Numbered from the stretch's first letter, positions 13,894 to 25,856 are shown. The stretch: DNA of 64,000 nucleotides from Paenarthrobacter nitroguajacolicus JCM 14115 (GCA_001313365.1 BBFS01000001.1:1-64000), one strand, 5' to 3'. Translations and numbers: made by a program. Notes: generated by a model not told the origin, from the letters alone.

Positions 13894-15003
13894 ATGACTG
13901 TCTCTGCAACAAAGACCACATCCACCGCCAAGCTCCTGCCCTCTCCGCTCAACGCATGGTTCGTGGCGGGGTGGGATCATGAGATTTCCGCCAAGGGGAT
14001 TCTTGCCCGCACCATTGCGCGCCCGCTGGCACTCTACCGAACCGAGGACGGCCGCGCTGTCGCATTGGCCGACGCCTGCTGGCACCGTCTTGCCCCCGCT
14101 GTCCCAGGGTAAACTCGTGGGCCGCGACGAGATCCAGTGCCCGTACCACGGCCTGCGTTACAACGCTGCTGGCCGTTGCACCTCGATGCCCGCGCAGGAA
14201 ACCCTCAATCCTTCAGCACGGTGCCCTCTTTCCCTGTGGTGGAGCGGTACCGCTATGTGTGGGTCTGGCTCGGTGACCCTACGAAGGCCGACCCGGGCCT
14301 GTTGCCGGACATGCACCAGTTGGAGAGCTCCGAGTGGGCGGGGGGGGACGGCGAGACCATCCACGCCCCGTGCAACTACCAGCTGGTCCTCGACAACCTT
14401 ATGGACCTCACCCACGAGGAGTTCGTGCACAGCTCCTCGATCGGGCAAGAGGAACTGTCCGAGTCCGAGTTCGAGGTGACCCACGACGAGGCATCCGTCA
14501 CTGTCACCCGCTGGATGCGCAACATTGATGCGCCGCCGTTTTGGCTAAAGAACATGCGCGACAAGTTCCCGGACTTCGAGGGAAAGGTGGACCGCTGGCA
14601 GATCATCCATTACTACTTCCCGTCCACCATCTGCATCGACGTCGGAGTCGCCGCGGCCGGGACCGGAGCTCCCGAGGGCGATCGCTCCCGCGGGGGGGTG
14701 AACGGCTACGTGATGAACACCATCACGCCGGAGACTGAACGTTCCTGCCACTACTTCTGGGCGTTCATGCGCAACTACCGGTTGGAGAGCCAGCTCATCA
14801 CCACGCAGTTGCGCAACGGCGTGCACGGGGTCTTCGGCGAAGACGAGGCCATGCTTCTTGCGCAGCAGGCGGCCATCGACGCCAACCCCCCCGACTACGA
14901 GTTTTACAACCTCAACATCGACATGGGCGGGATGTGGGTGCGCCGGCTCCTCGAGCGTGCGCTCGAAGCCGAGGGTCGCCTCGCAACCCTGCCGGGCAGC
15001 TGA
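13894..15003 (+). CDS. vanA: Vanillate O-demethylase oxygenase subunit (Rieske)
   Basis: Rieske non-haem iron oxygenase that demethylates vanillate to protocatechuate and formaldehyde with electrons from VanB. The [2Fe-2S] ligands are CWHRLAP (C-x-H) and CPYHGL (C-x2-H), about 18 residues apart. The mononuclear iron region shows NLMDLTHEEFVHSS (D and two H). ATG at 13894 follows GAGGA. Frame changes lie near 14098, 14218 and 14340. About 365 residues. First gene of vanA-vanB-transporter; it ends 16 bases before vanB. Confidence 0.9.
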
Positions 15004-15019
15004 GCAGGGGGGAGGAACC

Positions 15020-16038
15020 ATGGCCGATTCCCACCACATCCTCTGGCAGCGGGCCGTCGTCGACGCCGTATCCGACGTGGCAGAGAACATCCGCCGCATC
15101 GTCCTGCGTCCGGAGCGTCCCTGCCCCATTCGTCCCGGCGAGCACGTGGATGTCCGCACGACCATCGACGGCGAGCAGCATGTCCGCTCATACTCCGTGG
15201 TCAACGCCGCCGACGATGGCACGCACCTCGCCCTCAGCGTCTACCGGACTCCCAACTCCCGGGGGGGAGGATCCGTGTTCATGCACTCACTCCAGCCGGG
15301 GGGGCAGCGCCTGGAGATCACCCAGCCGTTGCAGAACTTCCCGCTGCGGATCGGAGCCCCCCTCCTACGTCTTGCTTGCCGGCGGCATCGGCATAACCGC
15401 AATCGCCGGGATGGCCGCGTTGCTGCGCCGCCTCGGCGCCGACTACCGCCTGGTCTATGTGGCCCGTTCCCGGGATGCGATGGCCTACCTGGATGACCTC
15501 GCCGCCATGCACGGGGACCGTTTCGAGGCGCACGTCGACGCGGAGGGCGCTCCCCCCCTTGACGTCCGGGCTCTCGTGGGCTCAGCCCCCCCGAGGACGC
15601 AGAGTTTTACATGTGCGGGCCTATCCGGCTCATGGACGCTGTCCGCCGTGCATGGACCGAACGGGAGCTCGAACCCACGAACCTGCGCTACGAGACTTTC
15701 GGCAACAGCGGCTGGTACGAGGCAGAACCGTTCACCGTACGGATACCGCGGCTGGGGGGTAGAGACAATTGTCGGTTCCGACGAGTCCGTGCTGGAGGCC
15801 CTCGAACGTGATGGCGTGGACATGATGTCGGACTGCCGCAAGGGTGAGTGCGGCCTGTGCCAGGTCAAGGTCCTTGAGCTCGCCGGACGGATCGACCACC
15901 GCGACGTTTTCTATTCGGACCGCCAGAAGGAACCCAACACCAAAATGTGTTGCTGCGTCTCGCGGGTGGCCGCCGCCGAACCGGGCACAGACCGACGCCC
16001 CCCCGTCCACCATCCTCACCATCGACGTCCCCCCCTGA
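15020..16038 (+). CDS. vanB: Vanillate O-demethylase reductase subunit
   Basis: Flavin- and NADH-dependent reductase of the phthalate-dioxygenase-reductase type that feeds VanA. Domain order: flavin-binding barrel (RSYSVVNAADDG), nucleotide-binding domain (VLLAGGIGITAIAGMAALL, then FYMCGP), and a C-terminal plant-type [2Fe-2S] ferredoxin with CRKGECGLC and the fourth Cys in KMCCCVSR. Strong ribosome site GGAGGA before ATG 15020. Frame changes at G/C runs near 15265, 15300, 15357, 15585, 15757 and 16000. About 325 residues. Confidence 0.9.
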
Positions 16039-16052
16039 GAGGCATCAGCACC

Positions 16053-17402
16053 ATGGATATCAGACACCAGATCGACGCATCCAAGATGTCGTCCTACCAG
16101 TGGCTCATCATCGCCGTGACCACTTTCCTCAACGCCCTCGACGGCTACGACGTGCTGGCCATGGCCTTTACAGCCACGTCCGTGACCAAGGAGTTCGGAC
16201 TTTCCGGTTCCCAGCTTGGCTGCTGCTCAGCGCGGGCCTCATCGGTATGGCCGTGGGTTCGCTCGTCCTCGGGCCCTTCGCGGACCGCTACGGCCGACGC
16301 AAGATCCTTATCGTGGCACTGGCGATCAACGCCGTCGGACTGTTCCTGTCCACAACAGCGAACTCCGCGCTTGAGCTCGGCCTGTGGCGCGTCGTCACGG
16401 GACTGGGTGTGGGCGGCATCCTCGCCTCCGCGACTGTGATCACGAGTGAGTACGCCAATGCCCGCCGTCGCGGTATGGCCGTCAGCATCTTCACCGCGGG
16501 CTATGGAGTAGGTGCCACGCTCGGTGGGATGGGAGCGACCCAGCTCATCCCCGCCTTCGGGTGGCGCTCCGTGTTCCTTGTTGGTGGCCTGCTGACTCTC
16601 CTGGCGATCGCTCTGGTGGTTGTCTCATGCCCGAGTCCGTCGACTACCTCCGCGCCCGGCGACCGGAGGCGCGGCCGCGAAGCTCCAGCGCATCGCCGGC
16701 CGTCTGGGTCTCGAGGGTGACGTCAATCCCGGTCCTGCCCCTGTGAGCGCCGGTAAGCAGCAGGGCAGCGTGGCCGTGCTCCTGAGCCCGCGGTACCGCA
16801 CTGCCAGCATCCTGCTTTGGATCTCCTTCTTCGTCATCATGTTCGGCTTCTACTTCGCCAACTCATGGACGCCCCGGCTGCTCGTGGAATCAGGAATGAC
16901 GGAGCAGCAGGGCATCATCGGCGGACTCATGCTCACCATGGGCGGAACCTTCGGTTCGCTGCTCTACGGGGGGGTGCTCACCACCCGGTGGGACGCGCGG
17001 TTGACCCTCATGGTCTTCACCGTGCTCTCGGCAGTGACCCTCGTCCTGTTCATCACCACAAGCCCCCTGCCGCTGCTGGCGTTCTCGTCCGGCGTGGTCG
17101 TCGGCATGCTCGTCAACGGTTGCATCGCTGGTCTCTACACCGTGGCTCCCATGACCTACGAGCCTGGTGTCCGCACCACGGGTGTGGGCTGGGGGGGATT
17201 GGTATCGGCCGGGCCGGTGCCATCCTCGCTCCCATTGCGGTCGGCGCGCTGCTTGACAACGGATGGAACCCCCCACCAGCTCTACATCGGAGTGGCCGTG
17301 GTGGTCCTCCTCGCGGCAGTCGCCCTGTTCCGACTGCGGCCCTACGAAGAGATTGCATCCTCGGCAACCAACCAGCCTGCGTCAAGAGCGACTACTGGAT
17401 GA
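16053..17402 (+). CDS. MFS aromatic acid:H+ symporter, probable vanillate transporter
   Basis: Twelve-helix major facilitator of the AAHS family (PcaK/VanK-like), about 440 residues. The first helix carries FLNALDGYDVLAMAF with the family Asp, and the loop 2-3 motif is GPFADRYGRRK. A central cytoplasmic loop (about 16650-16750) separates the six-helix halves. It lies 14 bases after vanB, matching the vanABK order of C. glutamicum, so vanillate or a related aromatic acid is the likely cargo. Frame changes near 16219, 16625, 16670 and 17196. Confidence 0.85.
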
Positions 17403-17432
17403 CAGGGTGCCGCCCCTGGACCTGGGAGTGCG

Positions 17433-18542
17433 CTAAGCGCGTTCCCGGGTCTTGCGTGCGCGCCGGGCCACAACTTCTTCCGCCGCAGCCACGAGCTGCC
17501 GCGCCGACTCGTCCAGTTGAATTCTGCAGCGCGTTCCACTGACTTGCGGGAGCGTTGCTGCCAAAGTGCGTCGTCGGCAAGGGCCGTCACAGCGGCCGCG
17601 AATTCCGTCGGCGATTCGGGGTGGACGTAGCTGACGGCGTCACCACCCACTTCACGGAAAATCGGAATATCGCTTGCGATAACGGGGGGTGCCCAAGGCC
17701 ATCGCCTCCACCAACGGCAAACCGTACCCTTCGGCCCGTGACAGGCTGATCAATGCGGTGGCCCGCAGCAGGAGTTCGTCGTACTCGGCGTCAGTGACAC
17801 CGTTATGGAACAGCACCTTTGCTCCATCGGGGATCAACGCCTCCAACTCGGCTTTGCGCTCGGGGGGGTGATCCGGCTGAGCAAATGCAACGTGTAATCG
17901 TGCAGTCCGGACATGCCCCGGATCATGGTTTCCACGTTCTTGTAAGGCATGAACGAACCCATGTAGAGGAGGGATTTATCTGCGCCTCCTTCAGGGTCGC
18001 GGGGGGTGTTTGACCGGGTTGGGGGGGTGCGTTGCCCACGATGCGCACGGGACGCTTGGTCAGTTTGTACTTGGCCATGAGGCTTCAGTGGTGCGGCTGA
18101 TGGTGGCCACGATGTCCGCGCGGTCGAGCAGGAGCCTCTGCGGCCAGAACGCCTTGTGGTAGAGCCTCCAGAGAAGGCGCACGGGGGGGCTGGCAGGAAG
18201 CCGGGGGGGGAGTCGGGTGCTCATAGTAAATGAGGTCGTGAAGGGTAAGCACCAGTCCATAACGGCGGCCCACGGTGCCCATGGTCTGCATAGGACACAC
18301 CACCACGTCAGCACCAAGGGGGGGGTTGACCTTGCGGGCGACGAACAATTCCATAGGTGACAGGGGGGGCTGTTGAGCATCACGTACGGGACGTCGGGCA
18401 GAAGTGCCAGTTGGCGCTTGTCGCTGATGAGCATGGTGACATCCGCGATTTTGGACGTTGCGGCTATGAGGCTGGAACCGTAGCGGCTGATGCCATCGTG
18501 ATGGTCCGTTCGGGTAAAGCGGGCGTCGATGACAATTTTCAC
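17433..18542 (-). CDS. GT4-type glycosyltransferase
   Basis: About 360 residues of a GT-B retaining glycosyltransferase. The N-terminal domain starts MKIVIDARFTRTDHHDGISRYG (GTG start). The C-terminal nucleotide-sugar domain has VGNAPQP, LYMGSFMPYKNVETMI and the E-x7-E motif in SRAEGYGLPLVEAMA-LGTPV. It ends VARRARKTRERA at TAG 17433-17435 after one missing G near 17518. Start and preceding gene stop overlap as GTGA, so it is translationally coupled to the alpha/beta hydrolase. Sugar and acceptor unknown; a cell-wall or lipid glycan is possible. Many frame changes at 17693, 17862-18030 and 18180-18370 reflect an unusual density of G/C runs. Confidence 0.8.
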
Positions 18543-19489
18543 GCGGGATGTTCCTCCAGGAAGGTACGGATTGCTTCAGCGGCCGGAACCGGCGTCTCAT
18601 AGTGGATAAGATGCCCGACGTCGGGAATCACTTCCAGCTTGGCGTCAGGTAGTCGCTTCATGAGTTTGTGCTGGTTGGGAAGAGTGGCGATCTCATCTTT
18701 TTCGCCGGCGATCAGGAGTACGGGAAGTGTTAGTTTCCCGGCGACCTCGGCCACGTTCCCCGAGACGGAAGCTTGAACGATTCGAGCAGGCTCTTCCTGT
18801 CTGCGAAGGCACTGAAATATGCGTCGTGCTGGCCGTGGATGAAACGACGAAGGCTCTGTCCTTGGTTTTGGCCATGGTGATGCTCATGATGCGAACGATC
18901 ACCCGATTCCGAAGGACCGCTAGTCCGAGCTGGCGGGGGGGAAGCTTGGCGGACGCCTGGTAGTACAGCACCGCTAGTTTGGTCATGATGCCCTTGGGAC
19001 CCTCCAACGCGGGTGCGGCAATGGGGTTGATCAGGATCAGCGGATAGACGGTTCCGGGATTCGCGGCGACGAAGTGGCTGGCCACGATTGAGCCGAAGGA
19101 GTGGCCCAGCAGGACAGTCTCGTCATTCAGATCGAGCGCGGCCATGAAACCGGAGATGAACTTTCCATAGCGCTCAACGCTGTGTTCATCGTGGACGAAA
19201 GGCTCCGAGCTTCCGAAGGCCGGCAAGTCCGGCATGATGATCCGCATCCCGGGAAGTTGGTCGGCTACGCGCAGCAATCCGTGGTGGTCACCCCCCCGGA
19301 AACCGTGGATCACCAGGATGGTGCGCGTCAGGGGAGTGACGGTGACCGGTTCGTAGGTCCAGTAAGCTACCTTGCTGCCATCCACCTCAACCTCCGAGGC
19401 ATGCGTCCGCCCCCCCGGCAAGGATTCGCTGAAGAATTCGCTGGGGGCCTGCGCACCTTTGGGGAGTGCGCGGTGTCCACGTTGTCCAT
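18539..19489 (-). CDS. Alpha/beta-hydrolase
   Basis: About 310 residues with the alpha/beta-hydrolase order: oxyanion motif VIHGFRG, nucleophile elbow LLGHSFGS, an aspartate in GEKDEIA and the catalytic His in PDVGHLIHYE. No signal peptide. I prefer ATG at 19489, 10 bases after the aldo/keto reductase stop; from there MDNVDTAHSPKVRRP runs into the body after a frame change at the C5 run near 19446. Other frame changes are near 18755 and 18870. Substrate unknown; the neighbours do not fix it. Confidence 0.75.
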
Positions 19490-19499
19490 TCGTCTATTC

Positions 19500-20405
19500 C
19501 TAGTTCACGTTGTCCGGGTGGGACCCGGTCCGATGGTGGCGTTCCAAAGCGGCTATGCCGTCCATATCCCCCCGGCGTCCAATTCAAAATCGAAGACGGC
19601 GATGTTTTCCTTGATCCGTCCCGCCGAGCTTGCCTTGGGAATGACCAGGTTCCCCCAGCTGAAGATGCCACCGCAGAATGACCTGGGCCGGAGTCCGGCC
19701 GTACTTTTCTGACAGCGCGACAATAGCGGGGGGTCAGCCAGGACTTGCCCGCGACCAAGGGGGGCTCCACGCCTCGGTCCGGATTCCGAGTTGCTCGTGC
19801 AACGTCCGCAATCTGGTCTGCTGCAACCAGGGGGTGCAGTTCTATCTGGTTCACTGCCGGAACAACCTCTGCCTTTTGCATGAGCTCAAAGAGGTGTCCG
19901 GGCTGAAAATTGGAAACACCTATGGCCCGGATTTTGCCTTCCCTGTAAAGGGTTTCCATGGCTTTGTAGCTTTCCACGAACAACCCCCGGCCGGCGCACG
20001 GCCAGTGATGAGGTAGAGGTCCACGTAATCAAGTCCAAGGTTCGCCATGGACGTGTCGAACGCCCGTAGTGTCGCGTCGTAGCCCTGGTCATCGTTCCAG
20101 ACCTTGGTGGTAACGAAGAGGTCCTCGCGTGCCAGCGCGTGTACCGACTCGCCGGAGCCACCGGTACCTCTGTTGGCTTCCGCGGCGTCACCGATCGCAC
20201 CGCCGAGAGCGCGGCCCACCCCCCCGACTTCGTTGCCGTACATCGCGGCGGTATCAAACCGGCGGTAGCCCTCACCCAAAGCCGTGGCAACCAAGGCCTC
20301 TGCGTCTTTGGCTGGAACTTTATAGAGCCCGTATCCCATACGATCCATCTGAACGCCGTTGTTTAGTGCCAGCCTGTTCGATGTCAGCTTGGATGGGGAT
20401 CTCAT
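19500..20405 (-). CDS. Aldo/keto reductase
   Basis: NADPH-dependent (alpha/beta)8-barrel reductase of the 2,5-diketo-gluconate-reductase type. Catalytic tetrad residues are visible: Asp and Tyr in RFDTAAMYGNE, Lys in TTKVWND, and His in LIHWP (a base is lost near 20012 so the raw reading gives LITG). Later come IGVSNFQPGHL and WSPLGRG. It ends at TAG 19500-19502 after HPDNVN. The start is uncertain: ATG 20405 or ATG 20453, the latter overlapping the regulator stop by 14 bases. About 300 residues. C-terminal frame changes near 19570, 19730 and 19800. Confidence 0.82.
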
Positions 20406-20439
20406 AGCAACGACTCTACCCATTCCTTGCACGATTGCT

Positions 20440-21411
20440 TCAGGAATGGCCATTGAAACTCACCAGGCGTCGGGCTGAGGCTTCGTCCAGAATGAGGTCC
20501 GTCGCGAGTCCCGCAGCCAGGGCTCCTTGGAGGCCATTGATCTTGGATGCCCCCCCGGAGACCACGCAGATCCGTCGCCTGACTTGCCGCAATTGTTCAT
20601 GGCTGGGACCGGTTGACCTCTCATTCAAGGTGATGCCGTCAGAGGAACCATCACTCCGGAAGAAGACCGTGGCTACATCGCCCACAACATCGTCTGCGGC
20701 CAGCATGGTGAGGTCGTGTTCATCGAGGTAACCGCCGGCATAGACATGGCTCGGGTAGTCCGAGTCCACAGATCCGACGCCGAAGATAGCGATGCTCATC
20801 CGGGCCTGCAGGTCCAGGATGCGTTGAACGCTGCGCTCATTCCACATGGCGGTCTTGGTGGAGGCATGATCAAAAAAAGCCGGAACAGGGAACTGTTCCA
20901 CGCGGGCGCCGTACGCACTGCCGAAGCGGCGCATGATGTCACTGGCATACGTAATGCCGGTGGTTTGCATGTTGCCGGCGCCATTGAGCTGGACCACGAT
21001 GCTGTCGTGGGTCACCTTGCGCGTGAGGTGCCTGCTGACCGCGCTGAGCGTCGCACCCCCCCAGGCGACCCCCCCGATGATGGCATTCGAGTCCACCAAG
21101 GGTCCGATTGTCCGAGCAGCCTGCATGGCTACGCGGTCCAGGGTCTCTGCTTCGTTGAGCGTGTCCAGTACCGGAACCACGTGGACATCCACGCCGTATT
21201 GGTTCCGGATCTGGCTTTCCAGCTCAGGTCCGGTATCGAAAGGGCTTCGAATCTGGACCTGCACGAGGCCCGTTTCCCTCGCCGAAGACAACAGCCTGGA
21301 GACCGTGGACCTGGATGTCCTCAGCTCCCGGGCGATCGCATCCATGGTGAGGTCCTGCAGGTAGTACATCTGTGCAGCCCGGAGTGCATCCGAGTGACGT
21401 GATCGTCCCAT
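20440..21411 (-). CDS. SorC/DeoR-type sugar-binding transcriptional regulator
   Basis: 324 residues. The N-terminal helix-turn-helix is DLTMDAIARELRTSRSTVSRLL, followed by the SorC effector-binding domain (GVAWGATLSAVSRHL, after removal of one extra Gly from each of two runs). It is intact because its C7 runs are multiples of three longer than expected. It is divergent from glpD with 122 bases between, and a perfect TGCAC-N4-GTGCA repeat lies in that gap, so it probably controls glp genes and itself in response to a phosphorylated sugar or glycerol 3-phosphate (inference). Co-directional genes downstream may be in its operon. Confidence 0.85.
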   Translation of the reverse strand: MGRSRHSDALRAAQMYYLQDLTMDAIARELRTSRSTVSRLLSSARETGLVQVQIRSPFDTGPELESQIRNQYGVDVHVVPVLDTLNEAETLDRVAMQAARTIGPLVDSNAIIGGVAWGGATLSAVSRHLTRKVTHDSIVVQLNGAGNMQTTGITYASDIMRRFGSAYGARVEQFPVPAFFDHASTKTAMWNERSVQRILDLQARMSIAIFGVGSVDSDYPSHVYAGGYLDEHDLTMLAADDVVGDVATVFFRSDGSSDGITLNERSTGPSHEQLRQVRRRICVVSGGASKINGLQGALAAGLATDLILDEASARRLVSFNGHS

Positions 21412-21424
21412 CTCATTTCCTTAC

Positions 21425-21450
21425 TGCACGTTTGTGCAAATAGCTTGACT
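21425..21450 (+). promoter_or_regulatory. Palindromic operator and -35 region upstream of glpD
   Basis: TGCAC (21425-21429) and GTGCA (21434-21438) form a perfect inverted repeat with spacer GTTT, 14 bases upstream of the SorC regulator start. TTGACT (21445-21450) follows and could be a glpD -35 box with a weak -10 near 21468. The TGCAC/GTGCA core suits a SorC or LacI-type dimer. Confidence 0.45.
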
Positions 21451-21533
21451 CCATTTTCCACCTTCGCCAGATTAGTGGTGAACGGTGCAGCAGCGAGTGG
21501 CGCGGCGCACGAACCAAGCCCAAGGGAGCAGTT

Positions 21534-23320
21534 TTGGGACACAACAGGATTTCCGGTACCTCACAGCACACACAGCGCGACTCCGTCGTTGCACTGCAGG
21601 AGCGGCCCTCGGCCAAGGTACTCATCATCGGCGGTGGCATCAATGGTGTCGGAACGTTCCGCGATCTCGCCCTCCAGGGTGTCGACGTTGCGCTTGTTGA
21701 ACGTGGTGACTACTGCCAAGGTGCCAGCGGCGCCTCCTCCCACATGATCCACGGCGGAATCCGGTACCTGGAAAACGGCGAGTTCCGCTTGGTCCAGGAG
21801 TCCGTGGTCGAGCGCAACAGGCTCCTGCGGATCGCCCCCCCACTACGTGAAGCCACTGCAGACCACCATCCCGATCTTCAGCACGTTCTCCGGCATCCTG
21901 TCTGCACCCATGCGCTTCCTCACCCACAAGCAAGGCAAGCCCAAGGAACGCGGCGCTTTCCTGATCAAGGTTGGCCTGAGCATGTACGACTTCTTCTCCC
22001 GCGACGGCGGCAGCGTACCGCGCCACCAGTTCCGTGGGCGGACCAAGGCCTTGGCTGAACTTCCCAAACTTCATTCCGGTATCAAGTACGCCGCTACGTA
22101 CTTTGATGCTTCGGTCCATAACCCGGAGCGTCTGACCCTTGACGTCCTGCAGGATGGCGAGAAAGCAGGCCGCGGCGGGGGGGGACTCCCGGGAGGAAGC
22201 GCCCGCGCCAGCAACTATGTTTCTCTCGTGTCCATGGGCTCGGACGGAGTCCGGCTCCGTGATGAACTGACGGGCAAGGAATTCGACTTCCAGGCTGACG
22301 TCATCGTCAACACCACGGGCGCTGGGTGGATCTCACCAACCAGGCCATGGGCGCCGTCAGCAAATTCATGGTGGCACCAAGGGATCGCACATCGTCCTGG
22401 ACCACCCGGAACTGCTGGCAGCGTGCAACGGCCGCGAAATCTTCTTCGAGCACACTGATGGCCGTATCGTCCTGATCTACCCATGGGGGGGACCGCGTGC
22501 TGGTAGGCACCACGGATGTGGACGCTGATATGTCCCAGGACGCCGTGTGCACCGAAGAAGAAATCGACTACTTCTTCGACCTCGTCGGCCACGTGTTTCC
22601 CACCATCAAGGTGGAGCGCGAACAGATCGTCTACAGCTTCGCCGGCGTCCGGCCCCTGCCGCGCCACGACGAAACCCAGCCGGGATTCGTCTCACGCGAC
22701 TACCGCATCGAACGCAGCGTCCGCACCGGCAGCGACTCCGTCGCTACGCCAGGCGGTAAGGCCGCCGTCGTACTCAGCCTGGTGGGCGGCAAGTGGACCA
22801 CCTTCCGCGCACTGGCCGAACACATGACCAATGACGTCCTCCGCGAACTGGGCATGGAGCGCAAAGTCTCGACGGCGAAACTCGCTATCGGCGGCGGCGC
22901 CGGCTTCCCTGCCACTGAACAAGGCGAGCAGGAATGGATCAAGAAGCACATGGGGTCGGGGGTTGGATGCTGACCGCGTAGCCGTCCTGTTGACCCGGTA
23001 CGGAACGCGCGCAGACGCCGTCATCGACTACCTGAATGCCGGACACGACACTCCGCTGCGTTCCACCCGCGAACTGAGCGTCCGGGAGCTGGCGTTCATG
23101 GCCGAGCACGAGCAGATCGGGCACCTGGTGGATGTCCTCATCCGCAGGACGTCGCTGGCGTTCCGTGGGCTTGTCACCGGGGGAGTTGCTCAATGAAATA
23201 GCAGCAGCGTTGGCCGAGCCTCTTGGTTGGGATGCTGCTGCCCGTGAAGCAGAAATCCGCCACGCCCAGGAAGTACTGCAACGGTTCCACAAGGTTGACG
23301 TGCACAGTCTCGTAGCCTGA
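21534..23320 (+). CDS. glpD: Aerobic glycerol-3-phosphate dehydrogenase
   Basis: FAD-dependent, membrane-associated enzyme oxidising glycerol 3-phosphate to DHAP and passing electrons to quinone. The FAD Rossmann motif is VLIIGGGINGVGTFRDLALQG, followed by GDYCQGASGASSHMIHGGIRYL. Later family blocks are GTTDVDAD, FAGVRPLP and LVGGKWTTFRA. The C-terminal DAO domain ends with the RRTSLAFRG region. TTG start at 21534 after AAGGGAGC; no ATG or GTG precedes the Rossmann fold at a suitable distance. Frame changes near 21840, 22178-22190, 22325, 22370, 22488, 22960 and 23180. About 590 residues. Confidence 0.92.
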
Positions 23321-23489
23321 CACCAAGCAGCGGAAACAGCTTGACCGTCCCAATGTGCGGCAGGGGCGGAATGGGGTAGGTGGGCCCGCCAGGGGACCAC
23401 CACACCGGGACGGTTCCGGAGACAACGGAACGTCCCAACAGCCTCTTCACCCGCGAGGAGGCTGACAACAGAAAAATGAGGAGTCAAAG

Positions 23490-24246
23490 ATGTCTCTTGG
23501 AATTGTTTTCCTTTCCGAAGTATTCGGAACCATGATGCTGACCCTGCTGGGTTGCGGCGTCGTGGCAAACGTTGCGCTCAAAGGCACCAAGGGCAACAAC
23601 GGTGGATTCTTGATGGTGACGTGGGGGGCTGGGGGGGTATTGCGGTCTTCGCGGGCGTTTTCGTGGCCGCAAAGTCCGGTGCGCACCTTAACCCGGCCGT
23701 CACCCTGGGCCTGTTGGTCAACGGAAAAGCAGAATACGCCCCCGGCGTTCCCGTGGATTTCGCCTCCACCCTGACGTACTTCGGCGCTGAACTGCTCGGC
23801 GCTTTCCTGGGTGCCGTTGTTTGCTGGCTCGCCTACAAGCAGCACTTCGATGAAGAGCCCCTCGCAGCGAACAAGCTGGGCACCTTCTCCACCGGTCCGG
23901 CCATCCGCTCCACCCCGTGGAACCTCATCACCGAAATCATCGGCACGTTCGTCCTGGTCTTCGTCATCCTGACCTTCGGCGGGACCCCTTCGGGCCTCGG
24001 TCCGCTGGCCGTGGCACTGCTGGTTGTTGGCATCGGTGTTTCCCTCGGTGGCCCCCACCGGCTACGCCATCAACCCTGCACGTGACCTGGGCCCCCGCAT
24101 CGCCCACGCTCTCCTCCCCATCAAGGCAAGGGCACCAGCGACTGGGCCTACTCCTGGATCCCCGTCGTCGGACCGCTGGTTGGCGGCGCCCTTGCAGGCA
24201 TCGTTGCCTCTGGGTACCGGACATCATGCCTGCAATCGCAGGCTAG
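23490..24246 (+). CDS. glpF: Glycerol uptake facilitator (aquaglyceroporin)
   Basis: Six-helix MIP channel of about 250 residues that lets glycerol diffuse in for GlpK. Both NPA boxes are visible: HLNPAVTLG in half one and [10 protein letters not shown] in half two, the Asp after the second NPA box being typical of glycerol channels. ATG 23490 with GAGTCAAAG upstream, 169 bases after glpD. Frame changes near 23626-23638 (two G7 runs), 24051 (CCCCC), 24128 and 24211. It ends [10 protein letters not shown]. Confidence 0.9.
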
Positions 24247-24328
24247 TCCCTCACGTACGCACTTCGCTTCACCGCACGTTGTAGATAAAACACTTGAGAA
24301 GCTAACAAACAAAGACAAGGACGTCACC

Positions 24329-25845
24329 ATGAATCAATACGTCATCGCCATCGATCAGGGCACCACCAGCTCCCGCGCCATCGTTTTTGACCACACGGGC
24401 AACATCGTGTCCACCGGCCAGATGGAGCATGAGCAGATCTTCCCGCAGGCCGGCTGGTTGAGCACAACCCCCCCGCCGAAATCTGGAACAACACCCGCGA
24501 AGTCATCGCCTCCGCCCTGTCCAAGGCGAACCTGACACGGCACGACATTGCCGCCGTCGGCATTACCAACCAGCGCGAAACCGCTGTCGTTTGGGACAAG
24601 AACACCGGCGAGGCCGTTTACAACGCCATCGTCTGGCAGGACACCCGAACCCAGCCCATTGTGGATGAACTGGCCCAAGACGGGGGGGAGTGGAGCGCTT
24701 TAAACAGAAGGTCGGCCTGCCTTTGGCCACGTACTTCTCGGGAACCAAGATCAAATGGATCCTGGACAACGTGGATGGCGCCCGCGAACGTGCCGAAGCC
24801 GGCGACCTGCTGTTCGGCAACACCGATGCCTGGGTTCTCTGGAACCTGACCGGCGGTGTTGACGGCGGTGTGCACGTCACCGACGTCACCAACGCTTCCC
24901 GAACCCTGTTCATGGACCTCGAAACGCTTCAGTGGGACCAGGAGATCCTGGACGTCTTCGGCGTCCCGGCCTCCATGATGCCTGCCATCAAGTCCTCCTC
25001 CGAGGTATATGGGCACGTCCACACCTCCCAGTTGCTCCGCGAAACGCCGGTCGCCGGCATCCTCGGAGACCAGCAGGCGGCAACCTTCGGGCAGGCTGCA
25101 TTCCAGCCCGGCGAAGCCAAAAACACCTACGGCACCGGCTGCTTCCTGATCTTCAACACGGGCGAAGAGATCGTTCACTCAAAGAACGGCCTGCTCACCA
25201 CCCTTGGATACAAACTGGGCGACGCCAAGCCGCACTACGCCCTTGAAGGCTCCATTGCCGTCACCGGGTCCCTGATCCAGTGGCTCCGCGACAACCTCGG
25301 CCTGATCAGCTCCGCACCTGAGGTAGAAGATCTGCCGCCGGCGTTAAGGACAATGGCGGCGTCTACATCGTGCCGGCCTTCTCCGGGCTGTTCGCACCGT
25401 ATTGGCGTGCAGACGCACGCGGCGCGATCGTCGGACTCACGCGCTTCGCCAATAAGGGCCACATTGCCCGCGCCGCACTCGAAGCAACTGCATTCCAGAC
25501 GCGTGAAGTACTCGACGCGTCAACGCCGACTCGGGCGTTCCGCTCACCGAGTTGAAGGTCGACGGCGGCATGGTCGCCAACGAGGCACTCATGCAGTTCC
25601 AGGCCGACATCCTTGGCGTGCCCGTCGTCCGCCCGAAGGTCGTGGAAACCACGGCCCTCGGTGCTGCCTACGCTGCCGGCCTCGCCGTCGGCTTCTGGAA
25701 AGACCTCGGCGAGCTCAGCGCAAACTGGAACGAAGACAAGCGCTGGGAGCCACAGCTTCCGGCGGAGGAGCAGGAGCGTCAGCTGCGGCTCTGGAAGAAG
25801 GCCGTGACCAAATCCATGGATTGGGTCGACGAAGACGTGAAGTAG
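24329..25845 (+). CDS. glpK: Glycerol kinase
   Basis: FGGY kinase phosphorylating glycerol to glycerol 3-phosphate. Family marks: [16 protein letters not shown] (ATP site), [41 protein letters not shown] and [17 protein letters not shown]. About 504 residues. The GlpF-GlpK-GlpD set gives complete glycerol-to-DHAP catabolism under one probable SorC regulator. Frame changes near 24468 (C6), 24684 (G6), 25336 and 25517. A strong hairpin follows the TAG. Confidence 0.95.
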
Positions 25846-25856
25846 TCTGACCTGAC

